Positions 13,201 through 24,539 of a DNA stretch of 64,000 bases are shown here, piece after piece. The stretch covers positions 30,312,788 to 30,376,787 of the forward strand of contig OX393581.1 in NCBI GenBank assembly GCA_947652605.1. The letters run 5' to 3'. Position numbers and translations under genes: made by a program. This DNA comes from Elmis aenea (lineage: Eukaryota > Arthropoda > Insecta > Coleoptera > Elmidae). The notes beneath the pieces were generated by a model. It ran no database searches and was not told where the DNA came from. It was given only the letters and a program-made list of their open reading frames with translations. The stretch's first letter is position 1; each line of letters opens with the position of its first letter.

Positions 13201-16200
13201 TCAAAATGAATTACACCCGTCACTTCTACCCAATATGAACATAAACAAACCATGGTAACCACCAAAATGAATCGTTTTATATTAGAATATCTGATGGTTC
13301 ATGTTCATTCATATAACTTTTTACTCAAAAACTAGGTGTAACGAGAAAAGTTAAAGAATAAAAAAAACTGCTAAATAAATCAAGTTTTCAAAAAAAAATT
13401 GCTAGATTTCAACCCAACAAAAAGTTCTGATAAAAAAAACAACAGGGGTCGCACTTTTCAGCCCCCTGTGAAGGTGGGAGATGATTAAAAATATTACTAT
13501 GGGAAACCTTTTAATAAGTATAAAACATCTACCGAATATCATTGTCCTACATTTATCCAAATTTGAGAAATAAAATAAAAACCCAATTTTACCCATCCCC
13601 TTTAGGGGGGTGTAACTCCGAAAGGAGACCCTAAACAAAACAAAATTTTAAGAAACACCGCTCTTAATTTTTAATAAGGAATTACCTCCCGAATTTTTTT
13701 GCATTATTTAAGAAACAACCTATATAAAAATAATTTTTATTTGTAACTCTGAAATTATTTTTGGGATCTGTAAATGTAAATTTAAAAAATAGTACAAAAT
13801 TACGTTGAGATATTTCATTTTCATTTTAATTTCTAAAATACAAACAAAATATTATATCTTCAGAAAATAAAAAGATCGCCATATAAAAATTTAATTTATA
13901 GAGAATAACGATACAAAATAACTTTTAATGAAACGTTATCGGTTATTATAACGTTATATAACGTTATAAAAATATCGTTACGTTATTGTATAAAAAATTA
14001 TAGTTGAATCGCTATTATAACGTTATCGGGTATCGTTACGTTACGTTTTCCATCCCTGATTAATAGTCCCTCTATAATAACGTGTTAAATCCAAAAATGC
14101 AATAAAAAATAGACCATTGTATTTGAAATAAGAAAGTAGACGTCAACTTCCGGTATTTCCGGAAGGGTCGCCATCTTGAAAATATTTTCATTAAACAGCT
14201 CAGGCCATTATGGTCATAACCAAAATTTCAGATCAATACCCCTCATTCTTCATATATTTTTAATGCCCGGTCCCAATCAATTAGGTACCCTGTATATCTT
14301 CAGTTTTTTGTGTCCATATTTTTTTACAGATTATGTAATTTTTTAAGTTTCTTTATTTTATGTAAATTTGTGTTTTGACATTATACTTGCTATATGTACA
14401 TATGTGTAAAATGCATATATTGTATTTTCAAAATTAATACTTTTTTTAAAAAAGCAATACCGGTATTAATACCGGTATACCGGTATTACTTGCGAATAAA
14501 TACCGAATACCGGTATTGAATTTTGGTCCGGTATTGCAATCACTAGTACCTAGCCTTGCTGGAACAAACCTATTAGTGGTATCGCTAATAATATTCAAGC
14601 ATTTGTGTACGAACGTATAACGTACCTGGATTTTTTAAACTTGCAATAAAATTTTATCTTGGTATAGAGGTAAACGCACATAATACGCCCACATTTGGTA
14701 GTAAAAATGAAGTGAAGTTTAAAAAGAAAAAAAAATGGAAGCTTTTCGACCCCAGAAAGATTTTAAAAGTTTGTAATAATTAGGTATTTAAAATTATAGG
14801 TAAGGCATGTTTAAAAAACAATTTAATCGAAATTTTACCTAAAAAATTTTTCAGAGACTAATTAAAACTTTTTTTTAAGCACATACGGTCTTAAATATTG
14901 CCAAGTCCAACACAAAACCATTTCGTTTATGAGCTACCTTATCTTACGATAAAACTACGCTTTTCAGTTCAGTTAGGTATACGGTATACGATACGCGATA
15001 TTTAGCATTAAAGTCGCGAACATACAATATAAAGCAAAGCATGGCAATATAGGATTACTTTCAGGAGATCGAAAAAATTTGTGTTTTACAACATTCCCAA
15101 CTAACAGTTATTTCAACATCAAAGACGTTAACAGAGAAACTTAATCCCGTCGCAATTTTACTGCCAAAAATTCTTGAACAAAAACTATAAAAAACCTTTT
15201 TACTTGCTATAAAAAAAATTGCTAAAAAAGCAATGAAACGTTAAACCTAAATAACTTTAGCCTTTTTTTAAGCAAAAACAAAATGTAAATCTTTCAATTT
15301 ACGCACATACCCGATTTCTAAGACAATTAATAAAAACATGTTTTTTCTCGAACATAATCAATTGTAGGTACCTATACAAAATAAATTGCGGAGGTATGTC
15401 ATATAATTTTAATAATTTTAAGAAATGCTGTGTAACAATTTGTTATATTAGGTACATTGAAAATTAAAAAAAAAAAAGTCTATTATTTATAGTCATAAAA
15501 CGTGTTACATTGATGGACTTTTATTAACCTCAAATCTAAATTTAAAAACTACAACAAAACTTTGTCGATTTTTAATTTCAATTTTCTAGGGACTTGGAAA
15601 ATAACAAAATATCCTTTATTCATCCAGATGCATTCCTTGCCATTTCGCACGTCGAAGATCTGTGAGTTAGATTTTTAAACAATGCCGGTTAAGAATTCTT
15701 AATATTTCGTTCTTGTTTTTCAGTAATTTGGGAAAAAATCTTTTTCCACATTTACCAGCAGCTGGTCTTGAGCGACTATTGCATTTAAAAACATTCAATA
15801 ATCCAAATCTGCGAGATTTTCCTTCCCCCGAAAATTTTCCACGCATTCAGTCTTTGGTGTTAGCATATGCTTACCACTGCTGTGCCTTTTTGCCATTAAT
15901 ACCATCCAACCCTCCACCCCCTGCGAGGGTTAAAGATATTGTAGTATTTCCAGACGAAGATGATGACATTGACCCAAGTATTTGGAATTCAAGTGTGATA
16001 GACTTGTGGCCCAAACCCCGTAAGTTTTACGTTTATAGATTAGGTAAGTGCTTTTACATTATAATTTTTTTAGAAAACATTAGCCACAAGCTTGGAAAAA
16101 AACTAATGGATTTGTTGGCGCGCATTGGGGGTTCGGATTTCACATATCCCGGTAATTTTCCATCGTATATTGAGGAGTATTCTGAAGAAGATGTGACGCG

Positions 16201-18103
16201 ATTGTATGGGAGTGAAATTGTCCCGGGTAAAATCCAGTGTCTTCCACTTCCAGGCCCGTTTTTGCCTTGCCAAGATTTGTTTGATTGGTGGACTCTACGT
16301 TGTGGAGTGTGGCTTGTCTTCCTCTGTGCCATGTTGGGCAATGGTACCGTCGTATTTGTATTAATATTTTCGAGAAGTAAGATGGATGTGCCTCGATTTC
16401 TTGTTTGTAATTTGGCGGCTGCAGATTTCTTTATGGGCATTTATTTAGGTAATAATATTATGGTTGAAAGTAAGTTATATACTTACGTGATGTTTTTTAT
16501 TCCAGGATTTCTTGCAGTCGTGGATGCCTCGACGCTTGGAGAGTTTAGAATGTACGCTATTCCGTGGCAAATGTCGGCGGGGTGTCAACTTGCAGGGTTT
16601 TTAGGAGTGTTAAGTTCAGAACTGTCTGTTTATACATTGGCGGTGATAACTCTAGAGCGGAACTATGCCATAACGCATGCCATGCATCTTAATAAACGTT
16701 TGTCACTTAAACACGCTGGATACATTATGCTGTGTGGCTGGGCTTTCGCCATAGTCATGGCAATGCTACCTCTGTTCAGCGTGTCTGATTATCGTAAATT
16801 TGCGGTTTGCCTTCCATTCGAGACAAATAATGCTGCCAGCCTGGCGTACGTTGTGTTCCTCATGTTCATCAACGGTGTAGCCTTTCTTATACTAATGGGC
16901 TGCTATCTAAAAATGTACTGCGCCATAAGGGGCTCCCAAGCTTGGAATTCTAACGATTCGCGCATCGCCAAAAGAATGGCATTACTAGTGTTTACAGACT
17001 TCTTGTGCTGGTCGCCAATTGCATTTTTTTCCCTAACGGCGGCATTTGGACTTCAGCTCATCTCGTTGGAACAAGCCAAAGTGTTTACAGTGTTTGTGCT
17101 ACCACTAAACTCGTGTTGCAACCCGTTTTTGTACGCAATTTTAACGAAACAATTCAAAAAAGACTGTGTTATGATCTGCAAAGCTATCGAAGAAAGTCGA
17201 GTGACGCGCGGTATTGGACGCTGTCGACATAGCTCGAACTTTAGTAACAGACAAACGCCGGCGAATACTAACAGTTTAGCGGATAGATCTTCGCGTGAAA
17301 ACCAAAATCATCACCAACCACAGTGTACGTGCAATGCCAAGCTCCTTGGTAAAACGGTTACACCTCCCTCACGACCTGATCGTAAAACAACCGTTCGCGA
17401 ATGGTTGCTGAGCAAGGCACGTTGGTTACTTTGCGTACGTCGGCCCACGCGACACCGACCGCGCTCGGACCAGTACACTTATCAAATCGCTGAAATACAG
17501 CAAAAGCAACACAAACGTGCTTCTTCTGTGTCATCCAGTGAAAATTTCAGTTCTTCACGTTCCGACTCTTGGAGGCATAATCACCATTGCGGTATACCGC
17601 TACGGCTTTTAGATCCTAAGCGGCGGGCTTCGTCGTGGCTTGTAACTCGCAAAACTTCCCAAGACTCGAACTTATCCAGTTCGAGGAATGATTCCTCGGG
17701 ATCGGCTACAACCGCCAGCACCAGCACGTGGCGCATATCGCGTTCAAGTGCGTCTAGTAACGATACTGCTCGTTTGCGGTCCAAGCCGCGTTTGACCCGC
17801 CAGTGTGCCATACAAGACGAAGCAGAACCGCCTGGATCTCCAGGCCGCCTCACCGTCCGTTTTTTAACCACCATTCCTTCAGCGGCTGAAAATAGTATGC
17901 AAATGGAGGACGAACCTAGTATTTTAGTTACTCCCTCCAAAGATAGGGAAGGTCCCCTGTACGCTATTTTACACTCCCAGCCAGTCACTCCAGCACGCCG
18001 CCAGTCAATTGTTACTTTACATCCCCCAGAACCACGTTCCGATCCCGCTTCTAGTCAGCCCGAGCCGGGTCCTTCCAAGCCCGCGCCCGATACAACGAGA
18101 TAA
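4240..18103 (+). CDS. Lgr1: LGR1-type glycoprotein hormone receptor (3' exons)
   Basis: Leucine-rich-repeat G-protein-coupled receptor of the plasma membrane. In insects the LGR1 type is the receptor for thyrostimulin-like GPA2/GPB5. Exons: 4240-4383, 11130-11270, 11324-11389, 12026-12169, 15590-15661, 15724-16019, 16074-16448, 16506-18103. They join in one frame giving 944 residues to the stop. The first five encode about eight LRRs (for example ISGNRIKFIPGGLL, DLASNRIKSL). Then come YAYHCCAF, the hinge, and seven helices starting at LRCGVWLVFLCAML. SSELSVYTLAVITLER, ITHAMHL and NSCCNPFLYAI mark the FSH/TSH-receptor-like type A group rather than the bursicon receptor (LGR2). The arginine motif is ERN. 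A Ser-rich cytoplasmic tail of roughly 300 residues follows. The signal peptide and first LRRs lie left of the window. Intron 1 here has a GC donor, and the introns at 16020 and 16449 are short and free of stops. The LGR class is confident; the exact orthologue is inferred. Confidence 0.9.
5023..5273. mobile_element. hAT-type MITE
   Basis: Termini CAGCGTTTCTCAAACT and GTGAGAAACGCTG are inverted, and GGGTCGCG motifs repeat inside near both ends. The flanks atatacat and atctagat agree at 6 of 8 positions, consistent with an old 8-bp target duplication. There is no coding frame. Confidence 0.75.
6490..6790. repeat. dispersed repeat with CCCGTGTCAGACACGGG palindrome, copy 1
   Basis: About 300 bp match the segment at 9812-10315 in the same orientation (shared blocks include TTTACCTGAAC, CGTCACCAACG, CTAGATCGTGTCT and ATACAAGTCCGC). 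It contains the odd palindrome CCCGTGTC-A-GACACGGG at about 6713-6729 and a second copy about 40 bp later. Family not recognised. Confidence 0.7.
8106..8729. mobile_element. TA-flanked CAGGGTG element with ~100-bp inverted ends, copy 1
   Basis: The left end TACAGGGTGTG is followed by TTGGCGGAAGCGCTACAC. The right end carries GTGTAGCGCTTCCGCCAA and ends CACCGTG-TA. Inverted arms extend about 100 bp (AAGTCGAAAATCTTAATAC and its complement). TA on both sides fits mariner-type target duplication. A second copy lies at 34586. No transposase. Confidence 0.8.
9812..10315. repeat. dispersed repeat with GACACGGG palindromes, copy 2, interrupted by a 15-bp-unit array
   Basis: Same family and orientation as 6490-6790. 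At the position of the first palindrome it is split by the inverted array at 10051-10226. The second palindrome has decayed to CCCGTGTCGGGCACAGG. Confidence 0.7.
10051..10226. repeat. inverted array of 15-bp CACAATTCTTCGCCC-like units
   Basis: The left arm has about five or six units of the type CACAATTCTTCGCC. The right arm has the same units reverse-complemented, with a turn near 10148. The outermost 29 bp of the two arms (10051-10079 and 10198-10226) are perfect inverted repeats beginning GGAACATTCTTCG. AGACC(C)GTGT occurs on both sides, suggesting insertion into the older repeat. The open frames through it on both strands are by-products of the repeat. Confidence 0.85.
12595..14066. mobile_element. 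hAT element rich in ATAACGTTAT, with perfect 8-bp target duplication
   Basis: The element spans 12603-14058, with ends CAGGGATGGAATAACG and CGTTTTCCATCCCTG. ATTAATAG is duplicated exactly at 12595-12602 and 14059-14066, the 8-bp signature of hAT insertion. Both flanking parts of the interior are dominated by ATAACGTTAT palindromes. A second element (12749-13730) is nested inside it. It lies in an intron of the Lgr1-like gene. Confidence 0.9.
12749..13730. mobile_element. long-armed CAGGGTG foldback element nested in the hAT element
   Basis: It starts TACAGGGTGTTTCTTAAATA and ends in the decayed complement TATTTAAGAAACAACCTATA. Arms of about 250 bp can be followed inward (for example CCTTTCGGAGTTACACCCCC and its complement near 13610). 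No coding frame. The open frame on the minus strand at 13402-13638 falls within one arm. Confidence 0.85.
14450..14546. repeat. ACCGGTATT-rich repeat, probable hAT end
   Basis: Six or so overlapping ACCGGTATT or TACCGGTAT units end in GGTATTGCAATCACTAG, which resembles one terminus of an hAT-type MITE. I could not find the partner end, so it may be truncated. Confidence 0.45.
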
Positions 18104-19434
18104 TAAGAAAGTACCTAAGACTACCAAAATATTTTAATGTAAATCTATGTTTTGTAATATTTATTATATTTGTATATAGTAATTTAAGCGAATGTGTGAT
18201 GAATGAGAAGTGATCCAGAAATAAGAGTAAATTATTATTTATAACGTATATTACAAATATAAAATGTTATTTACACAAACGTTTCATGTTCGAGTTACTT
18301 ATAGAAGTATGAAATTAAATGATTCCATACTGTTTTCATGCTACTTAATTTCACTATCCTAGCGTATAAATACTTAACAGTAAGGACATCTACAACTAAC
18401 TACCCATTTTTTTCTCCAATAGAAACTAAATGGTGAAAAACTGGCATTTTTGAATGACTATCAACAGTTTATTTGTCTACAATCACATCTAAGTACGAGT
18501 TTTTATTCTAAATTTTGTAATCGTTTTTAAAGTTTATTTAAACATGATACAGATTTTAAATTACACCATGCTCAACAATAGTTATTTACATAACAATACC
18601 GGAAAGTGGTACTTTACTGGACGAGTAGATACTTTTTGGACGAGCCTTGGCGAGTCCTTAAAGGATACGAGTTCAGTACAGACACTTTACTGGTATGTTA
18701 CGTAAAATATTTTTTCTGCGTCCGCCACTGACACCAAAATCATTATCGTCACCATCCATAATTAAACAACAACTTAACAAACTACAGGTGAAAACTTGCT
18801 TGGTGGTATAATGACGCTTGTTTGACAGCGCAAATCAACAATCACCAGCTAAAAATTGATCGGAAACAACTGATTTTCTGGACAGACGCAGAAAAACTTT
18901 GTAATCAAAATCAACCTTGACATTTGGAAGACAATTGAATAACGTGCGTATCAAAAAGAGTAATGAAGACGCTACGTAATTCTGTTGTAATGGAAAGTTG
19001 AAACATCTAAAAAATCCATCAGGAAATTTTTTGTAATTCCAAAGTCACGATGTCATGAAAAAATATTTTACACTTAATGTATTTTTAAAAGGTGCACCTA
19101 ATATTATTAATTTGTAAACCATGCATATAAAACTTAACGAAAAAAATTTAAAGAAATCTTATTCATATGTGACACAAATATGTAGGTACATATGCAACGT
19201 AAATTTTGAAACAATTTAATTCATTTCAAAATTTTTATAAAAACTGAAAAGTATAAAAATGAACAAATCTTGTACAAAGGCTATGATATTGTATAGAATT
19301 GAAACAAAATATTATTTGTTATGTTAGAATCATACAACAAAATAAGCAGCGTTGTTGGAACATTACAATTCACTTCAACAGACATCAAGTACTTTTAAAA
19401 AACGGAAGAAATAATGCGTAAAAATCTTGTTTAC
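18104..19434. other. 3' UTR and intergenic sequence
   Basis: Sequence after the receptor stop, presumably starting as its 3' UTR. I see no canonical AATAAA close to the stop. A weak inverted pair near 18597-18690 (ATACCGGAAAGTG and CACTTTACTGGTAT) may be a small degraded MITE. Confidence 0.4.
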
Positions 19435-19660
19435 ATTATTATTAGGGTTGGACAATACTTAATTTTTATATCGGATATCGAAATTTCGATATTAAGATAC
19501 CGATATTCGATCATTTTCAATATCGATAACAAAAATGAGAGCTGAGGATTTTTCTTTCAGCCGTCGCACTTTTTTTTCTAGCTCTCCAGTCCTTTATCAA
19601 AATACTGATACATCGAAAAATATCTTTATAATTTTGATATCGCTAATCCCTAACTATTAT
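19435..19660. mobile_element. hAT-type MITE rich in ATATCGAT-like motifs
   Basis: The element runs 19443-19652, from TAGGGTTGGAC to GCTAATCCCTA. The flanks attattat and actattat form an 8-bp duplication with one mismatch. The interior is rich in GATATCG/ATATCGA. No coding frame. Confidence 0.75.
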
Positions 19661-20219
19661 TTCAGTTAACTTAAATACAAGCACAAAAAGGTTGTACGAC
19701 ATTTATGATAATGTTTGTTATTGATGTTTCCCTTAAAAAGAGTTGTAAACAGGTTTTGGAAAAAACAAATTCATTAACGTAAATTTTCGGCTCACGATCA
19801 TGGGTTTTTGTGTTCGTTTGAAAACAAATATAAAACAAGTAAATACGTAAACAGTCAACAAAACCCTGCCCACAAAATAATTAAGTTACGTGCTGTCGTC
19901 TAACAATGATTAGTGTGTTAAGTGAATTAATTTTACTACAAGTGTTAGTTTTTAAATATCGGGTACAAAAGTATTTAAGTGATGTAGTAGGGTGGAACGT
20001 TTTTCTGCGTTACACTTAGCCTACAATAAATCTATTAGTTTAACGTGTATATATCACAAATAACGTAGTAAAAATTATATTATTTAACTGCCATACGTTA
20101 AGATAATATTTGTCAAGACCGTCAACATTATGGTAAGTACCAAAATATTAAAAGTTAATTTAAAATAATTTTTACTTTTAAAATGGCCCTTAAAAACCCT
20201 TAAAAATACGTAACCTATA

Positions 20220-20868
20220 CAGGGTGGTTACATTCGAATTTTTTAACTTTTAAGCTAATCCGTGTATTCTTTTGTATTGCATAACTGTTGTGGTATTCTG
20301 GACATGACTAAATTTGAACACTTTGAAAAGTTTAATATGTTAGAATATTACATTTTAAGTAATAAAAACGTAGCGGCTGCTGCAGAATTTACTTGGTAAT
20401 GACGTTTAGTTGTTTAATAATTGCAAACATCACTTGTTTGCGATATCATGGCAAACTTTGATTTTCACAAACTTAAAATATTTTTTGCAAAAAATATATA
20501 AAACTACGTATTTTTGAAAAGCTGAAAAAATACTCTTTCATATAAAGCCATGGCCAATTAGGGTTTCTATCTTCATTCTCAAAAGTCAGGGTCGCAAAAA
20601 AAAATGTTTTTAAATTAAGCATAAAAATCTGTATAAAAAACCTCCATAACATTTTGTTCTATTTTAATAAACAAAGAAGTTGTAGTAAATATTCAAAAAT
20701 GATGAAATTTCATTTTTAGTTTGTGGTACCAAAGTGGAAAGCGATATAAAAAATCTGATTGCACAGGTGTTTTTTTCCTCAAACAAATAGCTCAAGAGAC
20801 CAATATCAGCTTTTAGCTATTACGGTAACCGAGATACCCCGTAAAACATTCGAATTTGGTCCACCCTG
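20220..20868. mobile_element. TA-flanked CAGGGTGG element
   Basis: TA-CAGGGTGGTTACATTCGAAT on the left pairs with ATTCGAATTTGGTCCACCCTG-TA on the right. The interior shares sequence with the longer element at 62845 (for example CACTTGTTTG followed by GCAAACT), so both belong to one subfamily. Non-autonomous. Confidence 0.75.
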
Positions 20869-23800
20869 TACATACATCAATACTGTAACTAACTTCATTA
20901 AATAAATTTAATGTTTATTTAGCGATGAACTGCAAAATTTATAAAAAATAACAAATTTAAATAATATAGTGGCCAGACAAGTCGTCAAATTTATAATTTC
21001 AATTTATTCTTCCAGGAATTACAAACACAATAAGAAATTTAATACAAGCTAAACAGTTGGTAATATAAACTCAACGATTTCAGAACAATATATTAGTAAA
21101 AAATGAGTAAATTGAAGTTCCTTCATAAAATATCCAAACTTTAACGAAAATGCAACAGTTTCAATATTTTATAATTTTTAGAAAAAGGCACTTTAATCAA
21201 CTAAAGTAAAGGATTAAAAAACATTTTAACAACAGCCAACTGTAAAAGAATACAAAAAAAGCTAAAACAGAAGGGTTCATTAATTAAAAATATGAATAAA
21301 ATAGATTAAATTCGAGAAAATAAATCCAACACACAAATTATTGTTAAACAGCAAGATAAATATTTAGGCGAACTTTTCAGGTTAGAGAAAATATGTATGC
21401 ACATTAAAAACGGCGTATTTTGAAAGATCGGATAATTAAATATATTAAGATTTGCATAATTTAAAACAATGCTTTATGAAAGATCTAAAACAATTCAGCA
21501 CGATTAAATTATAACGTAATATAAGATAATTAAAAATATTACAGAAGGTGAAAGCTGCAAAGCAAAGAAGGATAATATGCACGCTTATATTAGAATGACC
21601 AAAGTAGAATATGGTGAAAACATTTAACCAAAAAACTAAAGTATCAATTGCAATGTCATAACCAATTTGTTACATTTTACATATACTTTGATTTTTTTAT
21701 TATTTACAATAAAACTAGTTTTAATCATCTAAGCTTAAGCAAACGCAATAAAGTACTCTCACTTCTTACTTAATTTAATTAATGCTTAATAAATATGCTC
21801 AACAAATTTATTTATTTTTTAATCACTTTTTCTAAGAGAAATCGTTTATAGTCAATAACATGTCACAGGTAATTATTAAATTACATGCATATAATGAGGG
21901 GTCAATTATTTACAGCTCCAAAGATGAATGAAAGTTATTTTGTTGTTTTATTAGTTGGCACATATTGTATACACACCTTCAGCAATATTAATTATTAAAA
22001 ATTATTAAAACGAATCGCAATTAGTGCAAAATAAAGAAAACGTGAAATTACCACATTAATTATACTCGGCTAATTAATCATTTATTGACTAAAATCTAAT
22101 AAAGATGGTAATAAATTTGGAGATCGGCCAAGCAGTTTATACAATAATTGGTTTTTTTCACGATACTTCTACATTGGCTTCGCTCGAAATAGAGCTTCTG
22201 TTTTATTCCATTTCCATAACAAGGTTTTCAGCTGTTGTATAATTAACTCGTGATTTATGTTAACGATTTTTCACCCAGTTTTTCCAAACTTAGTTTGCAC
22301 GAGTTTTTCCGTTTCGTTCAACACTTTATCGATTGTCATTTATTCACGCTATTACAAAATCAGTTGAACAGTTTTGAATAAATTGGTTCGACTGATTAAT
22401 AATTTGGGAGAATCAGAAATTCCTAAAGAATACAATTTTATTATTCATTTCGATATGAAGTCTTCAGAAAGCAATCTTTAAAACTTGAGTTTAAAGTTTA
22501 AACACAACCCTTGTTAAAAGAACGTCGTCATTTATAGTACTTGATACAGTTGAGTTAATTAATCGCAACACACTTTTTAAACACATCAAATTTTAAGAAG
22601 ATTTCTGGCTTAAATTGACACAGTAGATACCTAGTCAGTGTTAAATTTAACAACAAAATGAGACTGAGTATAGACAATAATCTTCCACCTAAAAATGAGT
22701 TATTTATTAGTCTTAGATTGTGTGTCAGTTAAATTTAAACATTTTGATTAACATTTAGTCAATTTCGATTATTTTTATAGAAAAATTACTTCTGGATTTA
22801 ATAAAGCTGTTAAAATAATTGTTGCATTTGCCTAAATTATTAGATAACATTGACAAATGTCTTTCAATAAGTGACGTTTTTGTTACTTATATCGATAAAA
22901 TTTGCCTGCCTTTTTTGTTATTTACAATTTATCTAATATCCAAAAGGCAGAAAGCAACAAAGTGTCATATTAACCCAAAATTTAAGATGAATTTTACACC
23001 AAAATGTTATCCACGTACACTAAGTCGATCTTAAACTGTGTAGTTAATGTTTTGGGCTATTATTTTAGACACAAAAATTTCAAAATCCTGAATTTATAAA
23101 ATATAAATTAATGTCTTCCATGGTAGTATTATTACTAATCAGCTCTTAAGGCACACAAAACACTACGGTTTCACTAACCATTCTGCGCTGTAGTATAACA
23201 TAAGTAAAATTAAAAATTCATTGCAACAGTAAAACAACTGATTCAGTGGCACCGAAAACAATCAGGAATCAGGTTAGTTTTTATTACTTTTTAACAATAT
23301 TATAAGCTTTTGACACCATCGAACTACACCTGATTGTAATACTAAAGTATTGTAGATAGGGCCGGCTGATTGTAGAACTATGAAACACGATGCTTTATTG
23401 TTTTGTACCACTGCTTGTTTTTATAAAGCTCAGTCATCTTATAACCACAGCGTAGAATGCAAGTCATTACAGTTTTATATGTACCGCTGAAAATAGTAAA
23501 CGATTTTTTTTACATACATTAGTCACTAGCGAATGGTAAAAATGATGCATGTGTACAATGCAAATCTTTAAAACCGAAAAATATATTTGATAAGAAAATT
23601 CTACTACCTAATTTAGTACAAAAAAGGCAATGACACTGTAGCTGCGAATTAATACAGGTATATTTTTCTACACCAAAATTGTACCTTGAAACATGCTTAA
23701 TATATAAATATTGGTAATTTCTCATGTACAGACTGGGATCTCTCTTTTTATTAGAAATAGGACAAAGGGCAAAGGTGTAATTAAGCAAGTTTGTTAACTT

Positions 23801-24539
23801 ATGCTGATTAATAATATCAAAACGGCTTTTATATATTTGCAATTTTTCTAAAAATATGTCCATAAAGGTAACGAAGACAACTTTATTTAAATTTGTATAG
23901 ATCAAATACGACGCTCATTAGAAATAAGACAGTTTATATAAAAAAAAAAACAAAATCGATTCGACTGTGCAAAAAAAAACAATAAAGCCATTAAGTGGAA
24001 GTTAAAAAGTGACAACGAAAAGTTTAAACAAGATTTAAAAATTGTAATAAAAAAAGACGTAGTCTTACAGCCAAAAATTAAATTTTATTTATTTTTTCAA
24101 TTTCTATTAAAACAGTCGCAGATATCTTCTTTTTTTTTAAATCTTAATCGAGTTAAATTTAGTTGCCCTTGTATTTGAATCACTTGGTTAACTCCCACTT
24201 CCAGAAGTGTGTCACTTAAAAAATAATTGAAAAACTAAAATGTTAATATATTTACAGGTTTATTGTACGACATGCATAAGCAATGTTCTGAAGTAGAAAC
24301 TATGTTTTGTTGTGAACTATGCTAACTTATTACTTTTTGGCGACTTTCCTATTATAGTGCCGCTTAGCGCTTAGCCGTCCGTCATTATTATGCAGCTTTC
24401 TCTATTGCCAATTTCTCACCATTTAGAATTTAATAGTAACTCTTGTTACCATAAAATTTAAATACATATTGTAAATTGTAATAGCTAAACCTAAGTAATT
24501 AAAATGACAAGCACATTAAATTTATGAGTATTAAATACT
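20869..24539. other. AT-rich intergenic sequence
   Basis: Very AT-rich. The only frames are short, low-complexity and without splice context. No repeat with paired ends was recognised. Confidence 0.5.

Noticed and set aside
16054..16440. 128-codon minus-strand frame
   Set aside because: Antisense to the receptor's first transmembrane exons.
17581..17988. 135-codon minus-strand frame
   Set aside because: Antisense to the GC-richer cytoplasmic-tail exon of the receptor.
20131..20138. ATG directly followed by GTAAGT, as in a first exon that carries only the start codon
   Set aside because: No downstream plus-strand exon that would continue a frame could be found within reach, so it is not supported.
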